DNA from: Verrucomicrobiota bacterium
GTDB lineage: Bacteria; Verrucomicrobiota; Verrucomicrobiia; JADLBR01
Reading direction: 5' to 3'
Length of the DNA: 62,236 nucleotides
Assembly: GCA_029560585.1 (NCBI GenBank)
Contig: JAKQKQ010000185.1
Coordinates: forward strand, 1-62,236
Position 1 is the first letter of the stretch, and every line of letters begins with the position of its first letter. The notes below the pieces were generated by a model, which searched no databases, was not told where the DNA came from, and saw nothing but the letters and a program-made list of their open reading frames with translations. Shown here piece by piece: positions 17,093 to 25,510 of this stretch. The position numbers and the translations under genes are program-made.

Positions 17093-17614
17093 GGGGTCAA
17101 CTCTTGAAACTTGAAAACCGGCGGGAGCCTCCGCTGCTCCTCCGGCATGGCCAGACCGATTCGGGTGGAATCTGAGGGCGCAGGGTATCATCACATCATG
17201 GCGAGGGGCAATGAGCGGCGCGAGATTTTTCGGTCGGACAGGTGCCGGGGGCTATTTCTGGAGACGTTGGAGGAGGCCGTCTTGCGGGCGCATGTGGTGG
17301 ACGCCGGGGAGCACGGGATGCAATTGGTGCGTTATATTCACCTGAACCCGGTTCGACCGCGCAGGAAGAACGAGCGGATCCTGGCTGGGCGGGCTACAGG
17401 ATTGGATGCGTATCCATGGAGCAGCCATCGCTCGTACGCGGGACTTGCGGGAAAACCGGGATGGCTCTGCTTGGATTGGTTGCGATTTTGGGGCATCAGA
17501 GCGGGGTGACGCACGCGGTGAATCGGGTCGAGCCACTGGCGCGGATGGATCGGAAAATCGCCACAAGGCTCGATTCATTCAGGCGGCGAATTTCAAGTTT
17601 CAAGAGTTGACCCC
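17093..17614 (+). mobile_element. Internally deleted Y1-transposase element, 522 bp
   Basis: Bounded by inverted ends: GGGGTCAACTCTTGAAAC (from 17093) and TTTCAAGAGTTGACCCC (to 17614). It is a shortened relative of the intact element 20001-21012 in the same orientation. Two internal deletions remove about 171 and 322 bases; both ends are intact, so it could still be moved in trans. Confidence 0.85.
17147..17610 (+). pseudogene. Y1 (HUH) transposase remnant, catalytic histidines deleted
   Basis: It starts MARPIRVESEGAGYHHIMARGNERREIF like the intact gene at 20055. An in-frame deletion of 57 codons (matching 20193-20363) removes the HYH metal-binding motif. A second, 322-base deletion at a GGCA microhomology (matching 20572-20893) shifts the frame, so translation stops at 17509 while the true C-terminus (HQSGVTHAVNRVEPLARMD ... 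ISSFKS) continues in another frame to 17610. The tyrosine region QLVRYIHLNPVRPRRK is still present. It cannot encode an active enzyme. Confidence 0.88.
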
Positions 17615-17622
17615 TTTCCTGA

Positions 17623-17650
17623 TTGACCTAGGGCGGGCGCAGGATAAACC
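17623..17650 (+). promoter_or_regulatory. Possible promoter of the heparinase gene
   Basis: TTGACC (17623-17628) and TAAACC (17645-17650) with a 16-base spacer, 14 bases before the ATG at 17665. It begins 9 bases beyond the end of the deleted transposase element. Confidence 0.4.
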
Positions 17651-17664
17651 AAACGAGACCCGGT

Positions 17665-19935
17665 ATGCGATGCATCCATTCTGCCGCAAACGTCGGCGCT
17701 GCATTGCTTGCGGTCTGCACGGTCGCCGGGGCGGCGTCCGCGGCGACGTCCCCGCGAGAATCCTCGCTGCCCTGGAAGGAGGCCAACGGGACCCGCATCC
17801 CCGTGCCGCCAGCGGAGCATCCGCGTCTCTATCTTCGCGCGAAGGACGTGCCCGGTCTCGCCGCGCGGATGCGCCACCCCGCGCTGCAGCCCGCCATCGA
17901 ACGCCTTGAGACGCTCGCCAAACGGCACGCGTTTGTGAACATCGAGATGCGCGCGGTGCAACTGCTGCTCAAGCCCGAACCGGAGGCGTCGCGCAAACTC
18001 ATCGCCGACGCGCTCGCCTTCCTCTCCCGCACCAAGCTGGCCGACCGCCAGGACGCCTGCCGCGAAACCGGCCGCGCGATGGTCACGGGCGCGATTGTCT
18101 ACGACTGGTTTCACTCCCAGCTCGATGCCGAGGAAAAGGCCGCCTATCGTCGGGAGCTGATTCGGCTCGCCGGGACGCTCGAGTGCGGCTATCCGCCCGT
18201 GCGCCAGGGCTCGGTGACCGGCCACAGCTCGGAGGGGATGATCATGCGCGACATGCTCTCCGCGGGCATCGCCATGTACGACGAATCTCCGGAGATGTAC
18301 GACTTCGCCGCTGGGCGTTTCTTCCGCGAGCACCTCCCCGCGCGCAACTGGCTCTACGATGGCGGCGCGTACCACCAGGGGGATTCGTACGGGCCGTACC
18401 GGTTCGGCTGGGACACTTTTCCTCTCTGGATCTTCGACCGCCTCGGCGCCGGCAGTGTCTACAATCCAGCCCAGGCGCAGGTCCCGTACTATTACATCTA
18501 CGCCACCCGCCCCGATGGACAGCGGCTCCGCGGCGGGGACACTTTCTGCAGTTCGACGAAGCGCGGAGAGCCGTGGCCCATCGGACCAGGCGCGCTGCTG
18601 GCCGGCAGCTATTACAACGACGGCCACGCCCTCGCGCATTTCCTCACGCAAGGCGGGCTGCGCGAAGGCGAGGCGCTCTTTGAATTGCTTTGGCGCGACC
18701 CGGAACTCAAGCGGATGCCCCCGGACGATCTGCCCAATTGGCGCTATTTCGGCGAACCGTTCGGCTGGATGATCGCGCGCACTGGCTGGGGCCCCGATAC
18801 CGTAATCGCGGAGATGAAGATCAACGTCTATAATTTCTGCAACCACCAGCACCTCGATGCGGGCGCATTCCAGATTTATCACAAGGGCGCGCTCGCCATC
18901 GACTCTGGGCTCTATACCGGTTCCTCCGGGCAGTACGGCAGCCCCCATTGCAGGAACTACGCCTGGCGCACCATCGCGCACAACAGCCTGCTCATTTTCG
19001 ACCCGGCCGAGAAATTCGGCCGTGGCGACACCTTCGGCAACGACGGCGGGCAGCGCCTCCCCAACGGCCGCTCCGAACCCCGAGATCTCGGCGCCCTCCG
19101 CGACCCGAAAAACGGCTACAAGACCGGCGCGGTGCTCGCTCATGGCTGGGGCCCCGACGCATCAAGGCCCGATTACACCCTCCTCAAGGGCGATATCACC
19201 GCCGCTTACGGCCCCAAGGCCAGGCGGGTCGTCCGCTCCTTCGCCTTTCTGGATCTCAAGGACGCGAGACTCCCCGCCGCTCTTGTCGTCTTCGACCGCG
19301 TCGTTTCGGCGGATCCCTCGTTCCAGAAATCCTGGCTGCTCCACTCGATCGAGGAACCGAGGCTCGAAGGCGCCACGGCCGTCGTCGACCGCACCTCCGA
19401 CGGCGCGGCCGGACGTCTGCACCTCACCACCCTCTTGCCCGCCGCAATGACCAAGATCGGTGGGCCGGGCAAGGAATTCTGGGCCGCAGGCACGAACTGG
19501 GTGAACGACCCGCGGCCCGGCGCCGATGGCACATCGATAGAGCCGGGCGCCTGGCGGATCGAAATCTCGCCTCCCAAGCCCGCGGCCGATGACCTGTTCC
19601 TCGTTGTGATGCAGGTCGCCGACCGCGACGGCGGCGCAGTGGCGCCCGTGGCGAGAATCGACACGGGATCGTGGATCGGCTGCGGCATCGGCGCCCCGTC
19701 CGGGCTGCGCGTTGTACTCTTTCGGAAGGATGATGCCTCGTCGGCCGATCCCCTGCGGTTCACGGCTGCGGGATCCGGTCCCATGAAGTGCCTCGTCACC
19801 GATCTCGAACCCGGCCTGTGGCGCGCAACCCAGGCCGCCACACGCCACGTGCAATCGATCGCCGTGCATCCCGACAGCCGTGCGGCTTATTTCGAGGGAC
19901 CCCCCGGCGAATGGTCCCTGCAACGGACCCAATAG
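17665..19935 (+). CDS. Secreted heparinase II/III family polysaccharide lyase
   Basis: 756 residues. Signal peptide MRCIHSAANVGAALLAVCTVAGAASA. An alpha-helical toroid domain (about 45-370; EHPRLYLRAKDVPGLAARM, DWFHSQLDAEEKAAYRREL, GHSSEGMIMRDMLSAGIAMYDE, WLYDGGAYHQGDSYGPYRF) is followed by the Hep_II_III beta-sandwich domain (NFCNHQHLDAGAFQIYHKGALAIDSGLYTG, about 390-420, with the conserved His cluster). Such lyases cut uronic-acid-containing glycans by beta-elimination in the periplasm or outside; the glycan is not predictable. It sits between two direct copies of the transposase element and, beyond the second, next to a sulfatase, which suits degradation of a sulfated glycan. Confidence 0.9.
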   Translation: MRCIHSAANVGAALLAVCTVAGAASAATSPRESSLPWKEANGTRIPVPPAEHPRLYLRAKDVPGLAARMRHPALQPAIERLETLAKRHAFVNIEMRAVQLLLKPEPEASRKLIADALAFLSRTKLADRQDACRETGRAMVTGAIVYDWFHSQLDAEEKAAYRRELIRLAGTLECGYPPVRQGSVTGHSSEGMIMRDMLSAGIAMYDESPEMYDFAAGRFFREHLPARNWLYDGGAYHQGDSYGPYRFGWDTFPLWIFDRLGAGSVYNPAQAQVPYYYIYATRPDGQRLRGGDTFCSSTKRGEPWPIGPGALLAGSYYNDGHALAHFLTQGGLREGEALFELLWRDPELKRMPPDDLPNWRYFGEPFGWMIARTGWGPDTVIAEMKINVYNFCNHQHLDAGAFQIYHKGALAIDSGLYTGSSGQYGSPHCRNYAWRTIAHNSLLIFDPAEKFGRGDTFGNDGGQRLPNGRSEPRDLGALRDPKNGYKTGAVLAHGWGPDASRPDYTLLKGDITAAYGPKARRVVRSFAFLDLKDARLPAALVVFDRVVSADPSFQKSWLLHSIEEPRLEGATAVVDRTSDGAAGRLHLTTLLPAAMTKIGGPGKEFWAAGTNWVNDPRPGADGTSIEPGAWRIEISPPKPAADDLFLVVMQVADRDGGAVAPVARIDTGSWIGCGIGAPSGLRVVLFRKDDASSADPLRFTAAGSGPMKCLVTDLEPGLWRATQAATRHVQSIAVHPDSRAAYFEGPPGEWSLQRTQ

Positions 19936-20000
19936 CCCCGCCTCCGCGCGATTGTTGCCCCCTGCGCAGGCATCCGCCAGGAACTTGGGGCCAGGAACTT

Positions 20001-21012
20001 GGGGTCAACTCTTGAAACTTGAAAATTGGACAGAGCCTCGCACACTCCGCCGCCATGGCCAGACCGATTCGGGTGGAATTTGAGGGCGCGGTGTATCACG
20101 TCATGGCGCGGGGCAATGAGCGGCGCGAGATTTTTCGGTCGGCCCGAGACCGGGGGCTATTTCTGGAGACGTTGGAGGAAGCCGTCTTGCGGTTTGGGTT
20201 GTTGGTGCACGCGTACTGCCTGATGCCGAATCATTACCATCTGGTGGTCGAGACGCCGCGCGGGAACCTGAGCCGGGCCATCGGCTGGTTGCAGGTGACT
20301 TACACGGTGCGATTCAATCGGCGGCACCGGCGCAGTGGCCATCTGTTTCAGGGGCGGTTCAAGGCGCATGTGGTGGACGCAGGGGAGTACGGGATGCAAT
20401 TGGTGCGCTATATCCACCTGAACCCGGTTCGACCCCGCAGGAAGAACGAGCCGATCCCGGCCGGGCGGGCCGCAGAATTGGATGCGTATCCGTGGAGCAG
20501 CCATCGCGCGTACGCGGGACTTGCGGGAAAGCCTGGATGGCTCTGCTTGGATTGGTTGCGATTTTGGGGCAAGAGGGCTGGGGCGGCGCGGAGATCGTAT
20601 CGCGCGGCGATGGCCGGAGCATTTGGCCGGACGCTGCCAAGCCCGTGGGACGAACTTCGGGGCGGGCTGGTCCTCGGGACGGATCGTCTCTGGGAGACGA
20701 CGCGCCGCCTGGTGAAGGCGAAGGAGGCCGATGAGGAATTGCACTGGGCGAAGCGACACGGGGCGAGGCGGGTCCAGCAGGTGGTGAGACAGATGGTGGC
20801 GGACGAGCCCGACGCAGATGTTCGGATGTGGGTCCGGGTGAGATTGGGCGGGGAACCGATGGTCGAGGTGGCCCGGGATTTCGAGTATCGGCATCAGAGC
20901 GGGGTGACTCACGCGGTGAATCGGGTCGAGGCACTGGCGCGAATGGATCGGAAACTCGCCGCAAGGCTCCAGGCGTTCCGGCGGCGATTTTCAACTTTCA
21001 AGAGTTGACCCC
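20001..21012 (+). mobile_element. Intact Y1-transposase element with inverted ends, 1012 bp
   Basis: Left end GGGGTCAACTCTTGAAAC (from 20001), right end TTTCAAGAGTTGACCCC (to 21012): about 25 bp, inverted, with few mismatches. The right end lies inside the transposase gene and encodes its last residues FSTFKS. Y1 transposons of the IS200/IS605 group normally use subterminal hairpins, not terminal inverted repeats, so these ends are unusual. A 14-base tandem repeat (CAGGAACTTGGGGC unit) precedes the left end. Confidence 0.8.
20055..21008 (+). CDS. Y1 (HUH) transposase, REP-associated (RAYT) type
   Basis: 317 residues. HUH motif in MPNHYHLVVETPRGNLSRAI (His60, His62). The likely nucleophile Tyr119 is in MQLVRYIHLNPVRPRRK, followed by YPWSSHRAYAG. 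This matches the RAYT clade of single-strand DNA transposases. The C-terminal half (from about 175) is longer than in minimal IS200 enzymes and ends with a region like a DnaA-type helix-turn-helix (VARDFEYRHQSGVTHAVNRVEALARMD). The ATG at 20055 matches the conserved MARPIRV start. REP-like hairpins of the kind RAYTs act on occur at 1051-1140 and 30535-30602. Confidence 0.9.
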   Translation: MARPIRVEFEGAVYHVMARGNERREIFRSARDRGLFLETLEEAVLRFGLLVHAYCLMPNHYHLVVETPRGNLSRAIGWLQVTYTVRFNRRHRRSGHLFQGRFKAHVVDAGEYGMQLVRYIHLNPVRPRRKNEPIPAGRAAELDAYPWSSHRAYAGLAGKPGWLCLDWLRFWGKRAGAARRSYRAAMAGAFGRTLPSPWDELRGGLVLGTDRLWETTRRLVKAKEADEELHWAKRHGARRVQQVVRQMVADEPDADVRMWVRVRLGGEPMVEVARDFEYRHQSGVTHAVNRVEALARMDRKLAARLQAFRRRFSTFKS

Positions 21013-21050
21013 ATTCCCCCCCCATTCTCCATTCCTGGCGTCCGTTCGTG

Positions 21051-21080
21051 TTGCGCCCGGCGTAGCCCGCCCTCTAGGCT
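21051..21080 (+). promoter_or_regulatory. Possible promoter for a leaderless sulfatase mRNA
   Basis: TTGCGC (21051-21056) and TAGGCT (21075-21080) with an 18-base spacer; the -10 box ends 7 bases before the ATG at 21088. No Shine-Dalgarno site is present. Confidence 0.4.
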
Positions 21081-21087
21081 CGTGCCT

Positions 21088-22452
21088 ATGGCTCGTGCCC
21101 TTCGATCGCTCCTGTTTCTCATCGCCCTTTGTCCCCCGGTATCCGCGTTTGCGAAACCGAACATCATCGTCGTCGTCGCGGATGACCTCGGGTACGCCGA
21201 TGTGCTTTTTAATCCGCGCCATGCCAAGGAGGTGACGACGCCGCACCTCGACTCGCTGGCCAGGCAGGGCGTGATCTGCAGGCAGGGCTATGTGAGCGGC
21301 CACGTCTGTTCGCCGACGCGGGCGGGCCTGATGACGGGGCGCTACCAGCACCGGCTGGGCCTGTACACGGGCGGCGAGGCCGGGAGCGGGTTGCCGATGA
21401 GCGAGACGATTTTCCCGCAGCACCTGAAGGCCGCGGGCTATGTGACGGGGCAGTTTGGCAAATGGCACCTCGGCCCCACGCCGGAGTGGAGCCCGGCGCT
21501 GCGGGGCTTCGACGAGGTCTTCGGGTTCCTCGGCCGCGGGGCGCACGATTACTTCAGGCTTGATGACCCCGCGGACCCGATCTATCGCGGCACCGAGCCC
21601 GTGAAGGAAGAAGGGTATCTCACCGACCGCCTGGGCGAGGAGGCGTCGGCGTTCATCTCAAGGCACAGGGCCCGGCCGTTCTTCGTCTATCTGGCCTTCA
21701 ACGCCGTCCACGCGCCGCTGCAGGCGCCGGACGACGAGATCGCGAAGTTCAACACCGGCAACAAAAACCGCGACACGCTGCTGGCGATGGGCAAGCGCCT
21801 CGATGACGCCATCGGGCGGATCGTTGGCACGCTGAAAAACGAAGGCGTCTGGGAGAACACGCTCTTGTTCTTCATAAGCGACAACGGCGGCCCGCTCGCG
21901 CAGAGCGCCGACAACGCGCCGCTGCGCGGCGGCAAGCACACCGACTACGAGGGCGGCATCCGCGTGCCATTCCTCGTGTGCTGGCCCGCGCAGCTCAAGC
22001 CGGGCGATCTTGTGGCGCCCGTGTTCTCGCTCGACATCCTGCCCACCGCCCTGGCGGCCGCCGGCGTCGGCGCCGTGGACGGAAAGGGCTTCGATGGTCA
22101 GAACATCCTCCCGCTGCTGCGCGGTGAGTCGGCGCCGCTGCCGCGGAACCTCTTCTGGTGTTCCGGGAGCGAGCAGGGCTGGTGGGCCGTGCGCTCGGGC
22201 GACTCGAAACTCGTGGGGGAGAAGGGAAAGATCGGCCTGTTCGATCTCGCCAAGGACGTTTCCGAGGCCAGCGACCTCGCCGCGCAGATGCCCGAGAAGG
22301 TCGCCGAACTCACGAGGCTGCACGACGCCTGGCTCGCCGGCATGGCCAGGCCCGTGAAGGCCGGCGAGAAACGCTACGGCATGGCGGGCGAAACGGGCGA
22401 GAAACCCCAGAAGAAGAAGCGAAAGAAGAGGGCCAGGAAGGACAACACCTGA
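21088..22452 (+). CDS. Secreted type I sulfatase
   Basis: 454 residues. Signal peptide MARALRSLLFLIALCPPVSAFA, then KPNIIVVVADDLGYADVLF (metal ligands Asp-Asp) and the sulfatase signature CSPTRAGLMTGRYQHR, in which Cys74 would be converted to formylglycine. GKWHLG (Lys/His of the active site), FFISDNGGP and RGGKHTDYEGGIRVPFLVCWP are also typical. The Lys-rich tail (PQKKKRKKRARK) is unusual. It hydrolyses sulfate esters of glycans; the partner could be the heparinase upstream. No formylglycine-generating enzyme gene lies in the window. Confidence 0.93.
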   Translation: MARALRSLLFLIALCPPVSAFAKPNIIVVVADDLGYADVLFNPRHAKEVTTPHLDSLARQGVICRQGYVSGHVCSPTRAGLMTGRYQHRLGLYTGGEAGSGLPMSETIFPQHLKAAGYVTGQFGKWHLGPTPEWSPALRGFDEVFGFLGRGAHDYFRLDDPADPIYRGTEPVKEEGYLTDRLGEEASAFISRHRARPFFVYLAFNAVHAPLQAPDDEIAKFNTGNKNRDTLLAMGKRLDDAIGRIVGTLKNEGVWENTLLFFISDNGGPLAQSADNAPLRGGKHTDYEGGIRVPFLVCWPAQLKPGDLVAPVFSLDILPTALAAAGVGAVDGKGFDGQNILPLLRGESAPLPRNLFWCSGSEQGWWAVRSGDSKLVGEKGKIGLFDLAKDVSEASDLAAQMPEKVAELTRLHDAWLAGMARPVKAGEKRYGMAGETGEKPQKKKRKKRARKDNT

Positions 22453-22467
22453 CCCGTCCGTTGCCCG

Positions 22468-23694
22468 TCACTCCGCGACGCCCTGGCCCAGGGGGGTGGC
22501 GTGGCGCCGCGCTGGGGCGAAGCGGACCTCAGGGATGATGGCGAGGGTCCCGAGGAACGCGATGCCGACGGCGATCCATGCGAGGGTCGGGATGGGCATG
22601 TGTTCGGCCAGCTGGAAGGCGAGGAGGGGACCCACGAGGCCGCGGGCGCCGGTCATGAAGGTGTGGACGGCCATGTAGTCCGCGACGCGGTCGGGGGGCG
22701 CGAGCTTCGTCACCCAGAGGCTCCATGAGATTTCGCCGCCAGCCATGTTCATGCCGAAGAGGATGGAGCCCCAGATCAGGCCGAGCGGGGCCGGCATGAT
22801 GAAATAACAGCCGATGGACACCAGCACGATCACGTCGAGGACGGCGCGCAGCAGGAAGAAGTTGATCCTGTCGAAGAGGTTGCCCCAGATCGAGCTGCTG
22901 AGTCGGATGATGCTCGGGATGACGCCGGTGAGCAGGGCCACGGCCGTCGCGGGCAGCGCGATGCCGTAGCGGGCGTTGGCGATGTACTCCACGCGCAGCG
23001 GGAACATCATGAGGTTGCCGAAGCCGACCAGCATCCAGCTGATCAGCATGAGTCCGAACTGGCGATCGTGGATCGCGAAGCGGAGCGCCGAGAACGGGTG
23101 TCCCGCGCCATCCGGCGTGATGGGGCGCGCGGGATAGCGCGCGATCGCGGCGGAGGCGAAGAGGCTCGCGCAGGCAAAGATCGCCAGCACGAGCCGGGCG
23201 CGCCCGATATCGGCCTCGAGCATGCGGCCGGCGCCCCACCCGAACGCGGCCGAGACCAGCACGCGGATGGTGACGGCGCGCGAGAAGAGCTTGCCGCGAT
23301 CACTGTCGGGATAGTTGTCGCGGTAGATCTGGGTGAAGAGGGGCACGCATGCGGAACTGAGGGCCGTGGCCACCATGGCGCAGGCGACGTAGACGTGGAG
23401 TTCCGTGACGATGGCCGCAGCGCCGTAGGCGAGCCCGGCCACCGCCGTGAGCGCCGCCGCGGCGCGGGAGGGCAGGACGCCCATGCGGGTCACGAGGTTC
23501 ACGAGCGCGGGGGTGCCGACGAAGCCGATGCTGCTCGCCGCGGCGATCCATCCTTTGGCCATCGAGCCGGCGTGGAAGTAGCGCACCGCAATCAGCAGCA
23601 GGAAGGTGGTCGCCGCAGTCTCCATGATGCCGTTGGAGACTGCCCGCTGGCAGTCGAGGCGGAACGTCTTGCGCTCAACGTCGGCCGGTGACAT
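22468..23694 (-). CDS. Major facilitator superfamily transporter
   Basis: 408 residues with about 11-12 membrane segments, for example TAATTFLLLIAVRYF, GWIAAASSIGFVGTPALVNLV, AALTAVAGLAYGAAAIVT, VYVACAMVATALSSACVPLF, RLVLAIFACASLFASAAIA and LAWIAVGIAFLGTLAIIPEV. The RDNYPDSDRGKLFSRAVTIR loop after helix 4 has the MFS motif-A-like charge pattern. Substrate not predictable; the closest look is to the sugar/peptide MFS permeases common in Planctomycetes. Convergent with the sulfatase gene, 15 bases apart. Confidence 0.85.
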   Translation of the reverse strand: MSPADVERKTFRLDCQRAVSNGIMETAATTFLLLIAVRYFHAGSMAKGWIAAASSIGFVGTPALVNLVTRMGVLPSRAAAALTAVAGLAYGAAAIVTELHVYVACAMVATALSSACVPLFTQIYRDNYPDSDRGKLFSRAVTIRVLVSAAFGWGAGRMLEADIGRARLVLAIFACASLFASAAIARYPARPITPDGAGHPFSALRFAIHDRQFGLMLISWMLVGFGNLMMFPLRVEYIANARYGIALPATAVALLTGVIPSIIRLSSSIWGNLFDRINFFLLRAVLDVIVLVSIGCYFIMPAPLGLIWGSILFGMNMAGGEISWSLWVTKLAPPDRVADYMAVHTFMTGARGLVGPLLAFQLAEHMPIPTLAWIAVGIAFLGTLAIIPEVRFAPARRHATPLGQGVAE

Positions 23695-23748
23695 GGGACG
23701 GCATCAGTGTGCTACTCCTCGCCCACGAATCAATTCGGATCCCTGTCC

Positions 23749-24111
23749 TCAGCGCCCGCCCTGGCGCGTGGGGGCGAGATATGAGCAGCGGCCATCGGAT
23801 TGGAACTTGCCCCGGCCGATCTCGATGATTCGCACATATCGGTCGCGCCGGAATCCTGGGCGATTCGCGTAGAAGCGCATGACCCGATCCAGATCCCGTT
23901 TTGCGGCGGTGGGATTGTTGCCCCACCCGTTCGGTTGGATGATGACGCGCGACATCGGCACCCCCTCGATCACGGCGAAGTTGACCTTCGTCAGGTCGGT
24001 GGGCCGGGCGGCGGGGGGAGGGGCCTTTGCGGGCGCCGGCGGTTCGGCCGCGCGAGCCTGGATCACCGCGGATGTCACGAGCGCCGCCATGAATAGGTGG
24101 GGACATTTCAT
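23749..24111 (-). CDS. Small secreted protein of unknown function
   Basis: 120 residues: signal peptide MKCPHLFMAALVTSAVIQARA, a proline/alanine-rich linker, then DLTKVNFAVIEGVPMSRVIIQPNGWGNNPTAAKRDLDRVMRFYANRPGFRRDRYVRIIEIGRGKFQSDGRCSYLA. Not recognised. The mature domain is basic and has a plausible fold length for a small periplasmic module. It is divergent from the OmpA-like gene 125 bases away. Confidence 0.65.
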   Translation of the reverse strand: MKCPHLFMAALVTSAVIQARAAEPPAPAKAPPPAARPTDLTKVNFAVIEGVPMSRVIIQPNGWGNNPTAAKRDLDRVMRFYANRPGFRRDRYVRIIEIGRGKFQSDGRCSYLAPTRQGGR

Positions 24112-24200
24112 GCGAGGGGCAAAGTTGCGTCGGTTTGCCGCTCATGGCAAGGCGGGGCGTCTCCGCAAGAATGCGCCGTGGCCGGGGAAACTCCTCGGGG

Positions 24201-24229
24201 TTGAAATCTCGTCGGGGCTCGCGCAGGAT
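24201..24229 (+). promoter_or_regulatory. Promoter for a leaderless ompA-like mRNA
   Basis: TTGAAA (24201-24206) and CAGGAT (24224-24229) with a 17-base spacer. The -10 box ends 6 bases before the ATG at 24236, as at 5687 and 34184. Confidence 0.5.
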
Positions 24230-24235
24230 CGGCCC

Positions 24236-25387
24236 ATGAAATCATGGACCGCGGCACTGATCGCCGCCCTGTTTGTTCTCCTGGGTGCCGGGATCTGGCT
24301 GTATCGTGACCGCGAGAGGCTGGCTGCGGACTTTGCGCGGCTGAGCGGAGAGGCGCAGCGGCTTGGGCAGGAGACGCAGCGGTTATCCGGCGAGGTGGCT
24401 AATTCCGCGACCGAGATCGCGAGGCTCAAATCGGCTATCGAGACGGCCCGGCAGGATGCGCAGTCGAAGGCGCGCGCGGAGATCGATAACCTCAATAGGC
24501 AGATTGGCGACCTGAAGGCGCAGTTGACCGCGTCGGAGAAGAAGGCGGGCGACCTGGCCGATCGCCTGGCGGCGGCAGAAGGCAAGGCGCGGGTGGCCGA
24601 AGTTGGCCGCGTCGACGCGGAGCGCTCGGCGGCCGATGACCTGCGCATGGCGCGCGAGGTCGAACGGCGTCGCGCTGTCCAGAAGATGGAGCACGAGCGC
24701 ACGCTGGCCCAGGAGAAGGCCGCCCTGGAGCGCCAGATCGAGGAGGCCAGGGTCGCGAGGTTGGCCGCGAAGCGGTTGGCCCAGGAAAAGGATGCCCTGG
24801 AGCGCCAGATCGAGCAGGCCAAGGCCGCCCGATCGGATACGACGCGACTGACCCAGGAGAAGGTGGCCCTGGAGCGTCGGATCGAGGAGGCCAAGACCGC
24901 GGAACCGAATCCCGAGCGACTGGCCCGAGAGAAAACGGCTTTGGAGCAGCGGCTTGCCGAGGCGAAGGGCCGACAGGACGTCGAAGTGGCCCAGCGCGAG
25001 GGGCGCATCGAGATCACCGTCGCCAGCCGCATCCTGTTTGAGTCTGGCTCCGATCGACTGCGCACCGAGGGAATGGAAGTTCTCCACACGCTCGCCCAGA
25101 GCGCGGCCAATGACGACCGCGAGATCCATGTCGTGGGCCACACGGATGACCTGCCCATCCGCAGGCAGTACCGGGACCGGTTCGCCACGAACTGGGATCT
25201 GGCGGCGGCCCGGGCCACAGCGGCGGCACGCTACCTGATCGAGGCCTGCAAGGTCGCCGCGGGGCGCGTGGTGGTCCATTCGCACGGCGCGACCCGCCCC
25301 GTCGCCCCCAATGAAACGGAAGACGGCAGAGCCAAGAATAGGCGCATCGAGATCCTCTTCGTCCCCGCCGGGACGACGAAGCATTGA
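24236..25387 (+). CDS. OmpA-domain protein with long coiled coil
   Basis: 383 residues. An N-terminal membrane anchor (WTAALIAALFVLLGAGIWLY) is followed by about 210 residues of coiled coil. This includes four near-repeats of the pattern LAQEKxALERQIEEAKxAR (about 155-245). The C-terminal OmpA/MotB-like peptidoglycan-binding domain (RIEITVASRILFESGSDRLRTEGMEVLHTLAQ ... HVVGHTDDLPI ... RATAAARYLIEACKVAAGRVVVHSHGATRPVAPNETEDGRAKNRRIEILF) closes the protein. It probably links the inner membrane to the cell wall across the periplasm. The frame is open upstream to 23879, but the promoter and the TM start favour 24236. Confidence 0.88.
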   Translation: MKSWTAALIAALFVLLGAGIWLYRDRERLAADFARLSGEAQRLGQETQRLSGEVANSATEIARLKSAIETARQDAQSKARAEIDNLNRQIGDLKAQLTASEKKAGDLADRLAAAEGKARVAEVGRVDAERSAADDLRMAREVERRRAVQKMEHERTLAQEKAALERQIEEARVARLAAKRLAQEKDALERQIEQAKAARSDTTRLTQEKVALERRIEEAKTAEPNPERLAREKTALEQRLAEAKGRQDVEVAQREGRIEITVASRILFESGSDRLRTEGMEVLHTLAQSAANDDREIHVVGHTDDLPIRRQYRDRFATNWDLAAARATAAARYLIEACKVAAGRVVVHSHGATRPVAPNETEDGRAKNRRIEILFVPAGTTKH

Positions 25388-25510
25388 CCGGTTGGCCGGG
25401 GCCGTGACGCCCTGTCGGCCGACCAAAGGGCGCCTCTGGGAGTCGGCATGCGGCATGTGCGGTCCCATGACTCTGGCGCATCCCTGCCTGGAGGCTTGGG
25501 CGGGCTCCGT

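Noticed and set aside
17593-19143. 516-codon minus-strand frame opposite the heparinase gene
   Set aside because: The plus strand has a signal peptide and family motifs; the minus frame has low-complexity, arginine-rich composition without homology.
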